In this document: positions 49,762 to 58,798 of the stretch, in pieces
Numbering within the stretch: position 1 is the stretch's first letter
Layout: every line of letters starts with the position of its first letter
Source: Methylococcus mesophilus
Lineage (GTDB): Bacteria; Pseudomonadota; Gammaproteobacteria; Methylococcales; Methylococcaceae
Direction of reading: 5' to 3'
Assembly: GCF_026247885.1 (NCBI RefSeq)
Contig: NZ_CP110921.1
Location: 3,541,501-3,605,500, forward strand
Length of the DNA stretch: 64,000 nucleotides
Made by a program: the position numbers and the translations under genes
The notes under the pieces: generated by a model
Seen by the model: only the letters and a program-made list of their open reading frames with translations
Database searches by the model: none
Told to the model about the DNA's origin: nothing

Positions 49762-50186
49762 GGGGAGTCCTCCGTCATTTGCTCGGGGTTGCCGGTACGA
49801 GGGCTGCGACGCTTGGCATCCAGGCTCCAGGGACCAGCGCCGTGGACGAACAGCAGCAGGAACCCGCCGCCGATGGCGACGTTCTTCAGAAACAGGATCC
49901 TCTGGATTTGATCCTGGAAGTCGGTGTGGAAGATCACGGCCGCCAGAAGACTGAAGACCGCCAGCGTAACCGCAGCGAGCCGCGTCCGCCAACCGATGAC
50001 GACGGCGAGAGCGCCGGCCGTTTCCAGCGCGATCACGGCGGGCAGCAGCTCTCCCGGCACACCGGCGGAAGCCATGTAGCTTTGCGTTCCGGCGTAATGG
50101 CCGAGCTTGCCCAAGCCGGAAATCAGGAAGACTGCTGCCAGAAAGCTGCGGCCGAAGAATTCAGCGAATGCATTCAAGGGTTTCAT
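49758..50186 (-). CDS. DoxX family membrane protein
   Basis: A 142-residue protein with four hydrophobic segments and the family start FGRSFLAAVFLISGLGKLGH. DoxX-type proteins accompany redox enzymes; their exact role is unclear. It lies between azoR (33 nt) and pirin (overlap). Confidence 0.88.
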   Translation of the reverse strand: MKPLNAFAEFFGRSFLAAVFLISGLGKLGHYAGTQSYMASAGVPGELLPAVIALETAGALAVVIGWRTRLAAVTLAVFSLLAAVIFHTDFQDQIQRILFLKNVAIGGGFLLLFVHGAGPWSLDAKRRSPRTGNPEQMTEDSP

Positions 50187-50219
50187 CGAGGTGCTCCGCG
50201 TAGATGACTTGACGGACGA

Positions 50220-50822
50220 TCAGGTGAGCAGGCGGTCAATCTGAGCATGGGCTTCCGCGAGGGCGGCATGCTGCCGCTCTTGGCCGAGATTCAGCCCCTC
50301 CGCGTAGATGAACCGGACGTCGCCGATACCTACGAAGTTGAAGAAATCTTCGACGTATACGGTCTGCGTGTCCTTTGCCGTACCGCGGTAGGCTCCGCCG
50401 CGCGTGGCCAGCACGTAGACCCTTTTGTCGCCCAGGAGGCCAACCGGCCCGTTCCCGGTATAGCGGAAGGTAACACCGGCCCGCGCCACATGGTCGAAAT
50501 AGGCCTTGAGCGCCGATGGTACGCCGAAGTTGTACATTGGCAGTCCCAGCACGATGATGTCCGCTTGCCGCAGCTCGTCGATCAGTGCGTCCGAATAAGC
50601 GGCGTGCGCCCGTTGTTCGTCGGTACGTGCGTCGAGCGGCGTGGCGAAGGCCCGAACCCGCTCCGCCGTGAGGTGGGGCGGAGGGGCTTTCGCCAAGTCG
50701 CGTACGATTAAGCGGTCTTCCGGGTGCCGCGACCGCCAAGCCCGTACCAACCTGTGCGCCAGGCGCGACGAGTGCCCCTCTTCCGAAAACAGACTGGTGT
50801 TGATCTGCAATAGGGTGTTCAT
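50220..50822 (-). CDS. azoR: FMN-dependent NADH-azoreductase / quinone reductase
   Basis: A 200-residue flavodoxin-fold enzyme. TLLQINTSLFSEEGHSSRLA binds the FMN phosphate, LPMYNFGVPSALKAYFDHV is the family signature and TRGGAY lies near the flavin. It reduces quinones and azo compounds with NADH. It is the first gene of the minus-strand set and diverges from a LysR gene. Confidence 0.93.
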   Translation of the reverse strand: MNTLLQINTSLFSEEGHSSRLAHRLVRAWRSRHPEDRLIVRDLAKAPPPHLTAERVRAFATPLDARTDEQRAHAAYSDALIDELRQADIIVLGLPMYNFGVPSALKAYFDHVARAGVTFRYTGNGPVGLLGDKRVYVLATRGGAYRGTAKDTQTVYVEDFFNFVGIGDVRFIYAEGLNLGQERQHAALAEAHAQIDRLLT

Positions 50823-50874
50823 AGCGTACCTCCTTCGGGATATCAGGTGATCCTATTGAACAATTGATTGAATC

Positions 50875-50893
50875 GATAAAAAAGCAGATTATC
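50875..50893. promoter_or_regulatory. Candidate LysR-type operator in the azoR-lysR intergenic region
   Basis: GATAA (50875-50879), nine nt and TTATC (50889-50893) form a dyad of LysR-regulator type. ATCGATAA occurs at 50872-50879 and again at 50915-50922, overlapping the LysR start codon. The 99-nt divergent region fits control of azoR together with autoregulation. Confidence 0.5.
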
Positions 50894-50921
50894 TCCGCTA
50901 TATAGATCGACTGTATCGATA

Positions 50922-51836
50922 ATGACGGCGGCTTTTCCGAAGATTACTCTGGATCAGTGGCGGACACTCATCGCAGTAGTGGAGGCGGGTGGTTACGCGC
51001 GTGCAGCAGATCAACTGCACAAGAGCCAGTCGACGCTGACCTACGCCGTGCAGAAGTTCGAGCGTCTCCTGGGCGTCAAAGTGTTCGAAATGCAGGGGCG
51101 CAAGGCTGTCCTCACCGCTGGCGGCCAAGTGCTGTATCGGCGCGGCAAGATGCTGATGGAGGAGGCGTTGCGACTGGAGCGAGTGGCGGCCGGCCTCGCG
51201 GCGGGATGGGAACCGGAGCTGCGGCTCGCAGTGGACACGATTTTTCCCACCTGGCTGCTGCTGGAGTGCATCGGGCGCTTTGCGGAAGAGCAGCCGGAAA
51301 TCCGCGTCGAACTGATCGAATCGGTGCTGAGCGGAACCGATGAGGCCTTGCTGGAGGGCAGCGCCGACCTGGCCATCGGGTCGTCGATCCCGCCCGGATT
51401 CGTCGGCGATCCGGTGATGCGGGTACGCTTCATCTCCGCGGCTTACCCGGATCATCTCCTGCACCGGCTCGGCCGGCCGCTGACCCTCGAGGACTTGAGC
51501 CAACACCGGCATCTGGTGGTGCGCGATTCCAGCCGCGATCGGAGCCGTACCCCCGGGTGGCTTAACGAACGGCGCTGGACGGTGACCCACAAGGAGACCT
51601 CCGTACGCGCCGCCTGCATGGGGCTAGGGTACGCATGGTATGCCGAAGATACCATCCGGAAGGAACTCGAGGCCGGCGAACTGAAACCGCTGCCGCTTCG
51701 GGAGGGCGCGGAGCGCTGGGCGACTCTCTACCTGATCTTCGCCGACCGCGATGCCGCGGGTCCCGGCGCACTGCGGATCGCGGAACTCATCCGCGCCGGC
51801 ATTTCGCGGCACTGCCCCAAGACGAGCGCCGGCTAG
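50922..51836 (+). CDS. LysR family transcriptional regulator
   Basis: A 304-residue regulator with an N-terminal winged helix-turn-helix (residues about 8-66; EAGGYARAADQLHKSQSTLT) and a substrate-binding domain (about 95-300). It is divergent from azoR-doxX-pirin, so it probably controls those genes in response to a quinone-like or electrophilic signal. The inducer is unknown. Confidence 0.92.
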   Translation: MTAAFPKITLDQWRTLIAVVEAGGYARAADQLHKSQSTLTYAVQKFERLLGVKVFEMQGRKAVLTAGGQVLYRRGKMLMEEALRLERVAAGLAAGWEPELRLAVDTIFPTWLLLECIGRFAEEQPEIRVELIESVLSGTDEALLEGSADLAIGSSIPPGFVGDPVMRVRFISAAYPDHLLHRLGRPLTLEDLSQHRHLVVRDSSRDRSRTPGWLNERRWTVTHKETSVRAACMGLGYAWYAEDTIRKELEAGELKPLPLREGAERWATLYLIFADRDAAGPGALRIAELIRAGISRHCPKTSAG

Positions 51837-51875
51837 GCCGGCAGGACCCGGATGCGATGTACTCGCCGCCGCCCT

Positions 51876-53048
51876 TCAGTCGAACAGCCGCAGATTTTCC
51901 CCTTTCATGTTTTCGCTGGGCTGGCGGGAGCCCGGACTGCCGGCCGTGTCCGTCCCGCCGGGCCGCGACAGCGACGAGGCGCGGATGCCGAGCAACCGCA
52001 GCCTGCGATCCAGCGGCACCCGCTTGAGGCAGGCTCTCGCCGTACTCAGTATCGCCTGCGGATCGCTGATCGGAGCCGTGAGCGTTTTGTCACGCGTCAC
52101 GGTGCGGAAGTCGTCGTAGCGCAATTTGACGCCGATGGTCCTGCTCGAATAGCCCTTGTGGGCGAGGTCCCCGCTCAGGCGTTCACAGAGGGAAATCAAA
52201 ATCCGCGACAGCACCTCGCGGTCTTGGCGCGGGTCCAGGTCCCGCTCGAAGGTCGTTTCGCGGCTGAGGGATTTCGGCTCGCTCGCCGTGACGACCGGGC
52301 GTTCGTCACGCCCGTTTGCCGCTTGGTTCAGCCAGTGTCCGTAGTGCTTGCCGAAATGTTCCACCAGGAGGTTCAGGGGGGCCCGGGCCAGTTCGCCGAT
52401 CGTCCGGATGCCCAGAGCCTCGAGCTTGAGGCTCGCCTTCGGGCCGATGCCATTGATCTTGCGCGGCGGCAACGGCCAGATGCGAGCGGGAACGTCCGCG
52501 TACGTCAGTACGGTCGATCCGTCCGGTTTTTCCAGTTCCGAGGCGATCTTGGCGAGCAGCTTGTTGGGCGTCACGCCAATGGAGCAGCCGAGGCCCGTGG
52601 CGCGTCTGACAGCGTCCTTGATCCGCCGGGCCAGCGCTGCCGTTTCGCCCGGCACGTCCGTCAGATCGATGTATATCTCGTCAATCCCGCGGTTCTCGAT
52701 GCACGGAGCGATTTCGGCGACGGCGGCCTTGAAGCGCCGGGAGTAACGGCGATATTCGTCGAAGTCGGCGGGCAGCAGGATGGCGTCGGGTGCCAGAGCG
52801 GCCGCCTTCATCAGTCCCATGGCGGAATGCACCCCCAAGGCCCTCGCTTCGTAACTCGCCGTGGTTGCGACACCGCGCCCGACGTAGTCGCGCAGGCGGG
52901 CGAAGTCCTTCAAGTCCGCACCCGGTTCCGGGCCGGCGCCGCGCCGGCCGCCGACGACGACCGCCAACCCCTTGAGCTGGGGGTAGCGGAGCAGTTCGAC
53001 GGATGCGTAGAAGGCATCCATGTCCAGGTGGGCGATGCGGCGTTCCAT
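51876..53048 (-). CDS. dinB: DNA polymerase IV (Y family)
   Basis: A 390-residue translesion polymerase. IAHLDMDAFYASVELLRYP near the N terminus carries the first catalytic Asp, and ENRGIDEIYIDLTD the second acidic pair. Thumb, HhH (INGIGPKASLKLEALGI) and little-finger domains follow. The start is ATG 53048; another ATG lies three codons upstream. I see no clear LexA box directly before it. Confidence 0.95.
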   Translation of the reverse strand: MERRIAHLDMDAFYASVELLRYPQLKGLAVVVGGRRGAGPEPGADLKDFARLRDYVGRGVATTASYEARALGVHSAMGLMKAAALAPDAILLPADFDEYRRYSRRFKAAVAEIAPCIENRGIDEIYIDLTDVPGETAALARRIKDAVRRATGLGCSIGVTPNKLLAKIASELEKPDGSTVLTYADVPARIWPLPPRKINGIGPKASLKLEALGIRTIGELARAPLNLLVEHFGKHYGHWLNQAANGRDERPVVTASEPKSLSRETTFERDLDPRQDREVLSRILISLCERLSGDLAHKGYSSRTIGVKLRYDDFRTVTRDKTLTAPISDPQAILSTARACLKRVPLDRRLRLLGIRASSLSRPGGTDTAGSPGSRQPSENMKGENLRLFD

Positions 53049-53122
53049 GCGCGGCATCGTAGCGCAACCGCGGAGTTCGGTGGGCCATGGCTGCCTACAA
53101 CCCGCCTGCAGGGCTTGGGGCT

Positions 53123-54181
53123 TCAAGGCTTGCGATCGGGCGGTGAACCGGCGGCCGGATCGGCTTGGTGGGGCGGGCGCCCTTGAAGCGCCCGTTCCCA
53201 AGCGGAGATGTTCATTTCCGGGAGTTTTTCGGGGCCTCCCGGCGGCACGGCGTTCTTCGCGAGAACGATGTAAGGAGCGGTGGCCATGGCGTGACCGACC
53301 GAACCCTCCGGTACGGCTTCGCGTTTGATCCCCACGAATATTTCCCGGTACCTCACGCCTTGATTCGCTCCGACGCGCATCACGCTCTTTGCGAGATTCT
53401 GGCGTATCAGGCGAAAGTAGAACTCCCCCGTCGGGTCTCGGCTGGATCGGCCTCTACGTTTGCCGCATAGCTCCATGATCGCGCTTGCGTCGGTATCGCG
53501 ATGCTCGGCGATGCCTATGGCGACGCCGCACCAGACCGTTGCCGGCCCCCGCGCCGTGATCTCCTTGTGGGCGGCGATGACCTGAGCGCCGGGGAGCAAA
53601 GGAAATCGCGGGGTATCCCGGGTGCCCAGGAGACGCGATGCGGCGTCCAGAAGCGGATCGGCGGGGTAGACAGGGATGCCGCCCGTCTTCGGTTCCGGTA
53701 TCTCGAACAGCTTGCGTTCGCCGATCTCCGATGCCTTGGCAACGTCATACCCCCAGATGGCGCCATTGATTCCGATGAAGGACGAGGCCACGATGAGGTT
53801 GACTTGTCCCAGATAGGCCCCGCCCGCTTCCGCGCGATCGAAAGCCAAGGTTCCGTCCAGGCCTTCTCCGGTTTGTCCGGTTATGGCCAGTTCTCTTCGC
53901 GTCTGGCCGGTGTGCAAGGTGATCAAGGCGATGTACCCCAGGCCGCTGGCGCCCGGATTGCCGTATCCGTCGGAATGGGAGGGGAAGGGACCGACCGCTC
54001 CCTTGACGACCTCCGGCAGCGACAAAGCCGGTGACGCTCCAGGAATCGCCGCCTGGGGATCGCTTCGGGCCAGAACGCCGGCGGAGAACGGCGTCAGCAC
54101 GTCCAGGACGGCCAGGATCGTTGCGAGGGCCGCTGTCGCGTAAGGGACGGTTCGAGCCGGATTTGCAAGGCTTGTTTCCAC
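53123..54181 (-). CDS. Pyruvoyl-dependent histidine decarboxylase-like proenzyme
   Basis: A 352-residue protein. From about residue 70 it matches the Lactobacillus 30A/Clostridium type enzyme: AFDRAEAGGAYLGQVNLIVA, then SSFIGING, a conserved IWGYDV, PVYPADPLLDAA and YIVLAKNAVP. The predicted self-cleavage is between Ser133 and Ser134, giving a beta chain and a pyruvoyl-alpha chain. A hydrophobic N-terminal segment (residues about 14-38), absent from the lactobacillus enzyme, suggests export or membrane anchoring. No histidine/histamine antiporter gene is adjacent. Family assignment is from memory of the sequence. Confidence 0.8.
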   Translation of the reverse strand: METSLANPARTVPYATAALATILAVLDVLTPFSAGVLARSDPQAAIPGASPALSLPEVVKGAVGPFPSHSDGYGNPGASGLGYIALITLHTGQTRRELAITGQTGEGLDGTLAFDRAEAGGAYLGQVNLIVASSFIGINGAIWGYDVAKASEIGERKLFEIPEPKTGGIPVYPADPLLDAASRLLGTRDTPRFPLLPGAQVIAAHKEITARGPATVWCGVAIGIAEHRDTDASAIMELCGKRRGRSSRDPTGEFYFRLIRQNLAKSVMRVGANQGVRYREIFVGIKREAVPEGSVGHAMATAPYIVLAKNAVPPGGPEKLPEMNISAWERALQGRPPHQADPAAGSPPDRKP

Positions 54182-54317
54182 TGTGTGTCCCCTCTGACCG
54201 GGCCGCGGTGCGATCGCCCGCGAAGTTGCAGTGAGTTTACCGAAACGAGCCCCTTTTGCGGTTGACGCCCGCAGGTCTTGGTTTCACGCTGGCGGCATTG
54301 GCAATACACTTACCGGC

Positions 54318-55190
54318 ATGGCTTCCGAAAATACCTTCCTGCCCGCGGACCTCGTGGAGACCGATCCGCTGCTCGGCGTCCTGCGGCTGGCGGCGTTGTC
54401 CGCGGGCTCTGGCGGAATGCCGGACGACCCCACGTTGGACCTCATGTTCGAACGGCTGCCGGCCGCCGGGATCGGCGATGAGCTTTCAGCCGCAGCATGG
54501 CGGGAACTGGCCCGCGGCCTGATGGGCCAAAGACCGTCGAACATGTTCGTCGCACTTTCCGGTTGCGGGGCGTTACGGCTGGTATTGCCGGAAGTGGCGG
54601 CCCTGTTCGGCGTCCCGCAGATAGCGGACGACCCTCCCCAGGTCGATATCGGCCAACACCTGCTGCGCGTTCTGGACGAGGCGGCGCGCTGCGACGCGCC
54701 ACTGCCGGTTCGCTTCGCCGCGCTGGTGATGCACATCGGCAAGTCGGACTCTCCGGCCGAGCACCTTCCGGTTCATTATCGCCACGTCGAGCGGGGGCGT
54801 CCACGCATCGAGGCGCTGTGCGAGCGTTTCGGCGTGCCTGAGGAGTGCCGCGAACTCGCGCTATTGGCGCTGAGCGAATGCGAGCGGGTGCACCGGGTCA
54901 CGGAAGTGCGTGCGGGGCCCATCGCCGCAATGCTGGAGCGGGTGGGGGCGTTCGACCGTCCGGATCGCTTCGGCCAATTGCTGACGCTTTGCGCATGCGA
55001 CTACCGCGCCTACCGGGGACACACGGCTGAGGAGTATCCCAAGGCCAGCCTGTTGGGCGTTGCGTTGAAGGCCTGCGCTGGTGTCGAGGAGGCTGGCGGC
55101 TTCCAGGGCGCGGACGGGTTGCAGGAAGCCCGCGCCGCGGCGATCGCCAAGGCGTTCCGCTCCGAACGCTGGTCGAGTTCAGGGACATAG
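54318..55190 (+). CDS. HD-domain protein related to the C-terminal half of CCA-adding enzymes
   Basis: A 290-residue protein. Its order of motifs (LMFERLPAAGIGDELSAAAW, LVLPEVAALFGVPQ, HLLRVLDEA, RFAALVMHIGK) follows the region after the catalytic head of bacterial tRNA nucleotidyltransferase. The nucleotidyltransferase head itself is missing. Where HD enzymes have His-Asp, this one has His-Ile (MHIGK), so phosphohydrolase activity is doubtful. Role unknown. ATG 54318 is preferred; the frame extends 29 codons upstream. Confidence 0.75.
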   Translation: MASENTFLPADLVETDPLLGVLRLAALSAGSGGMPDDPTLDLMFERLPAAGIGDELSAAAWRELARGLMGQRPSNMFVALSGCGALRLVLPEVAALFGVPQIADDPPQVDIGQHLLRVLDEAARCDAPLPVRFAALVMHIGKSDSPAEHLPVHYRHVERGRPRIEALCERFGVPEECRELALLALSECERVHRVTEVRAGPIAAMLERVGAFDRPDRFGQLLTLCACDYRAYRGHTAEEYPKASLLGVALKACAGVEEAGGFQGADGLQEARAAAIAKAFRSERWSSSGT

Positions 55191-55335
55191 GGTGCTTGGC
55201 AAACGGCGGATTCGGCGGCGGGAAGGTGTCTGCCGTCGTCAGTTCATCAGGACCGCCCGACAAAATCGCCACGCTTCACACGCCCTGGCGATTCGTACCG
55301 CTCGGCCGGACATCGCCGGATGTTCCGGGAACTGG

Positions 55336-55605
55336 TCAGTTTTTGACCAGGCACCTCGGGCCGGCGGGATTCGGGGCTATCAGCACCTGGGTGCACGGGT
55401 TTTCCACAGCTTTTGTGGACAGGCCACATGGCCGGCCGCGCGGCTCCGAGGGGTGCGTTACCGCGTGCCGCCGGAGCACCTCCGCGATTTCGAGATCGAT
55501 GGGGTATTCGACCCAGCGGACCCAGCCGAGCCTGGCCTTGGCGGCCATGCCGCACATGAGCAGGAACAGGCACCAGCCGCCGACAAACCACAGGACGAAG
55601 TTCAT
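55336..55605 (-). CDS. Possible small membrane protein
   Basis: An 89-residue frame from ATG 55605. The first 20 residues are hydrophobic (MNFVLWFVGGWCLFLLMCGM), then WVRWVEYPIDLEIAEVLRRH. No family recognised. The frame is open upstream. Codon use and an amphipathic membrane start make it plausible, but it could be spurious. Confidence 0.4.
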   Translation of the reverse strand: MNFVLWFVGGWCLFLLMCGMAAKARLGWVRWVEYPIDLEIAEVLRRHAVTHPSEPRGRPCGLSTKAVENPCTQVLIAPNPAGPRCLVKN

Positions 55606-55725
55606 GGGATCACCCGCGATTCGATTTCCAAAGGGCAGTATTGCCCCGGTGTCTTGCAATTTGCCTGCCGGCAGATGACAGCTCCGGGTCACCCGGCGTT
55701 ACCTTCATCAACGGATATTACGTCC

Positions 55726-57318
55726 ATGCACATTCCCGGATCGTTCAGGATAGCGGGGGGATTTCCTGCGGGATTCGCCCTTCTTCTTTCGGCAAGTTTC
55801 GCTGCTGCTGCGGCCACGGCAGAGGTGGCGCCGCCGCTCTGGTCGGCGGTGGAGGTTTCCTCCGAGCAGATCGATCGGGCCATTGCCGCTATCGACGGCT
55901 TGGCCCATGGCCTGATGGAGCGGACCGGCCTGCCGGGGATGGCCGTGGCCGTCGTCCGCAACGATCAGGTCGTCTACAGCCGGGGTTTCGGCATCCGCAA
56001 AGCCGGCCATCCGGAGCCCGTTGACGCAGACACGGTATTCCAGCTGGCGTCGGTTTCAAAGTCCGTGGGCGCAACCGTGGTCGCTGCGGCAGCGGGCCGC
56101 GGCTGGACCGCCTGGAACAGGCCGGTCGCCGAAATGCTGCCCTGGTTTCGCCTTTCCGACCCGTACGTCACGCGGAACCTGACTGTCGGCGATCTTTACA
56201 GCCACCGCAGCGGGCTGCCGGACCACGCCGGCGATTCGCTGGAAGATTTGGGCTACGGCCGCGCGGAAGTGCTGCGTCGACTGCGCTACCTGCCGTTAAG
56301 TCCGTTCCGGGTGACGCATACCTATACCAACTTCGGCCTGACCGCCGCGGCAGAGGCGGTCGCGGCGGCACGCGGTACCACCTGGGCCCGTTTGTCCCAA
56401 GAGCTCATCTATGAGCCCCTCGGCATGACGTCGACGAGTTCGGAGTTCTCCGGCTATCTCGCCCGGCGCAACCGGGCGGTCGGGCATGTGCGTGAAGGTG
56501 GAAGCTGGGTTGCGCGTCATGTGCGCCAGCCGGATGCGCAAAGTCCCGCCGGAGGCGTCAGTTCCAGCGTCAAGGACATGGCGCAGTGGATGCGCCTGGT
56601 CCTTGCGCTCGGCACGCCGGACGGGAAAGCGATGGTTGCCCGCGAGCCGCTGGTCGAGGCGCTGACACCGCAGATCCGCTCCTCTTCGACGTCGCGGCCC
56701 GATTACCGCAGTTCGTCCTACGGCTATGGCGTAGGTGTCAGCGACGACGGCACCGGCCGGGTCCGGCTCGGCCATTCCGGGGCGTTCCTGCTCGGTGCCG
56801 CGACGAGCTTCGCGCTGCTGCCGTCGGAAAACCTGGGTGTCATCACGCTTACCAATGGGAGTCCCATCGGCATTCCCGAAGCGCTCAACGCCAGCTTCCT
56901 GGATATGGTGGAGACGGGGCGGGTGCAGCGCGACTGGCTGACCGCGTTGACCCCGATATTCGCCCCGATGTACGCCAACCCGGGTGTGCTCGCAGGGCGC
57001 CCACGTCCGCCGAATCCGGCCCCGTCCCGGGACCTGCGGGCCTACGTGGGGACCTATGCAAACGCCTATTACGGGGAGGCCGAGGTGTCGAGGGCCGGCA
57101 ACGATCTCGTCCTGGCGTTGGGGCCCGAGCCGAAGCGCTTCCGGCTGAGCCATTGGAGCGGCGACCAGTTCGCCTACGAGCCGGTGGGAGAAAATGCCGT
57201 GGGTACCGCCGCTGTCTGGTTCCGGGCGGATTCGGCGGGCCGGGTTCGGGCCCTTGAAGTCGAAAATTTCGAGGAAGGCGTGCGGATCCTGCCTAAACGA
57301 CGGGGCCGCCATCCGTAA
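55726..57318 (+). CDS. Exported serine hydrolase of the beta-lactamase/penicillin-binding fold
   Basis: A 530-residue protein with a signal peptide (residues 1-31). Active-site motifs: S109-V-S-K112 in QLASVSKS, Y200-T-N202 and H350-S-G. A C-terminal domain (about 430-530) resembles the DUF3471 type. Homologues include class C beta-lactamase-like esterases and D-aminopeptidases; the substrate is not predictable and it should not be assumed to confer resistance. The open frame extends 215 codons upstream, but the signal peptide fixes the start. Confidence 0.88.
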   Translation: MHIPGSFRIAGGFPAGFALLLSASFAAAAATAEVAPPLWSAVEVSSEQIDRAIAAIDGLAHGLMERTGLPGMAVAVVRNDQVVYSRGFGIRKAGHPEPVDADTVFQLASVSKSVGATVVAAAAGRGWTAWNRPVAEMLPWFRLSDPYVTRNLTVGDLYSHRSGLPDHAGDSLEDLGYGRAEVLRRLRYLPLSPFRVTHTYTNFGLTAAAEAVAAARGTTWARLSQELIYEPLGMTSTSSEFSGYLARRNRAVGHVREGGSWVARHVRQPDAQSPAGGVSSSVKDMAQWMRLVLALGTPDGKAMVAREPLVEALTPQIRSSSTSRPDYRSSSYGYGVGVSDDGTGRVRLGHSGAFLLGAATSFALLPSENLGVITLTNGSPIGIPEALNASFLDMVETGRVQRDWLTALTPIFAPMYANPGVLAGRPRPPNPAPSRDLRAYVGTYANAYYGEAEVSRAGNDLVLALGPEPKRFRLSHWSGDQFAYEPVGENAVGTAAVWFRADSAGRVRALEVENFEEGVRILPKRRGRHP

Positions 57319-57412
57319 CATTCCCGATCGGACGCGATCAGGTCCGCATTCACGCAAGGCTGTCCGCCTTGATCGCCGGTGCCTCCGCCCCGTGCGTCCG
57401 GCACCTGGCCGA

Positions 57413-58798
57413 TCAGTGCACCTTTGTGCGCATCTCCCGCAGGATATCCTTGGGCACCGGAGCCAGCCGGCCGTCGGGCTGGACAAAGAGCCGCCCGGTT
57501 TCGATCTCGTCGAGTTTCTGTATGCCCGCCCGGCTCAAGCGGCAGATGTCGCCGTTTTGGACGACGCAGGCATGCGGAACGTGGCAGGCGGCCGCCAGTT
57601 CCGCATTGGCGGCGAGATGCCTCGGCGTCCCGTGCACCGGAATCACCGCCGGCGGCTGGACCCACTCATAGAGCCGGCGCAGGTCTTCTTGGGCGGGATG
57701 GCCGGATACATGCACCATCGCCTCGGCGTCGGTCACCAGGTGGACACCGGTTTCACGCAGGCGCTGATGAATCCGTGCAACCGCGCGCTCGTTGCCGGGT
57801 ATCACCCGTGACGAGAAGACGACGGTATCGCCGGCGTCCAGCAACAGGTCGCGATGCAGGTCCTGGGCGAGCCGTGCCAATGCCGACCGGGGTTCGCCCT
57901 GGCTGCCGGTGCAGGCAGCGAAGACCTCGCCGCGGGGCAGATGCCCGATGTGGCGGGCTTCCACGAGTTCGGGCAGATCGTCCGGCCAGTGGCCGGTAGC
58001 GCGGGCGACGGCCACCATATGTTCCATCGCAGGGCCTACCACGCCGAAGCGCCGTCCCAAGGTCCGGGCGACCCGCGCCAGGGTGACGAGGCGCGCGATG
58101 TTGCTGGCGAAGGCCGTCACGACCATGCGTCCCGCCGCCTCCGCTCCCAATGCCAGCAGCGGTTCGTACAAGTCGCCCTCGAAGCCGGTGCGGCCGGGGA
58201 CCATGGCGTTGGTGGAATCGCAGACCATTGCCAACAACGGTTCGCGCCGAAGGGCGAAAAGCCGGGAGTGGTCGTAGCCGCGTCCCACCACGGGACGGTC
58301 GTCCAGTTTCCAGTCGCCGGTATGCAGGACGGCGCCGACGGGTGTGCCGATCAGCAGCGTATTGGGTTCCGGGATGGAATGCGTCATGACGATGTATTCG
58401 ACCGCGAACGGTCCGATCTGGAACCGTTTTCCAGGGGAGATTTCGACGAGCGGCGCGTCGTCGATTCCGGCGCGCGCGAGCTTGGTTCGCGCCAACGCCG
58501 CAGTGAAGGGAGTCGCATAGACCGGACAGCGCAGCCGTTTCCAGAGGTAGGGCAGGGCACCCACGTGGTCTTCATGGCCGTGGGTCAGGACGATGCCTGC
58601 GAGACGTTCGCGGCGGGCCGCGACGAACGCCGGGTCGGGCATCATCACGGCATGTTCCGGGAAATCGTCGCCGCCGAAGGTGATGCCCATATCCACCGCG
58701 ATCCATGCGCCGTCGTGGCCGTACAGCGTCAGGTTCATGCCGATTTCGCCGGTTCCGCCCAGGGGCAGGAAGAGGCACTCGCCGCGGGCGGGGATCAT
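57413..58798 (-). CDS. Short RNase J-like metallo-beta-lactamase/beta-CASP protein
   Basis: A 461-residue protein starting near LFLPLGGTGEIGMN, with HGHEDH at 73-78, THSIPEP, HTGDWKLDD, the beta-CASP block AFASNIARLVTLARV and the C-terminal VIPVHGTPRHL. RNase J proteins are about 550 residues; here the C-terminal domain is absent. RNase J-like proteins are uncommon in gammaproteobacteria, which use RNase E. It may act on RNA, but its substrate is not shown by the sequence. Confidence 0.85.
   Translation of the reverse strand: MIPARGECLFLPLGGTGEIGMNLTLYGHDGAWIAVDMGITFGGDDFPEHAVMMPDPAFVAARRERLAGIVLTHGHEDHVGALPYLWKRLRCPVYATPFTAALARTKLARAGIDDAPLVEISPGKRFQIGPFAVEYIVMTHSIPEPNTLLIGTPVGAVLHTGDWKLDDRPVVGRGYDHSRLFALRREPLLAMVCDSTNAMVPGRTGFEGDLYEPLLALGAEAAGRMVVTAFASNIARLVTLARVARTLGRRFGVVGPAMEHMVAVARATGHWPDDLPELVEARHIGHLPRGEVFAACTGSQGEPRSALARLAQDLHRDLLLDAGDTVVFSSRVIPGNERAVARIHQRLRETGVHLVTDAEAMVHVSGHPAQEDLRRLYEWVQPPAVIPVHGTPRHLAANAELAAACHVPHACVVQNGDICRLSRAGIQKLDEIETGRLFVQPDGRLAPVPKDILREMRTKVH

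Noticed and set aside
55726-57318. Calling the serine hydrolase a beta-lactamase resistance gene
   Set aside because: The SxxK/YxN/HSG motifs define a large fold family of esterases and peptidases; nothing shows beta-lactam hydrolysis.
57354-57371. AAGGC-GCCTT hairpin as terminator between convergent genes
   Set aside because: Only about 5 bp of stem and no T run on either side.
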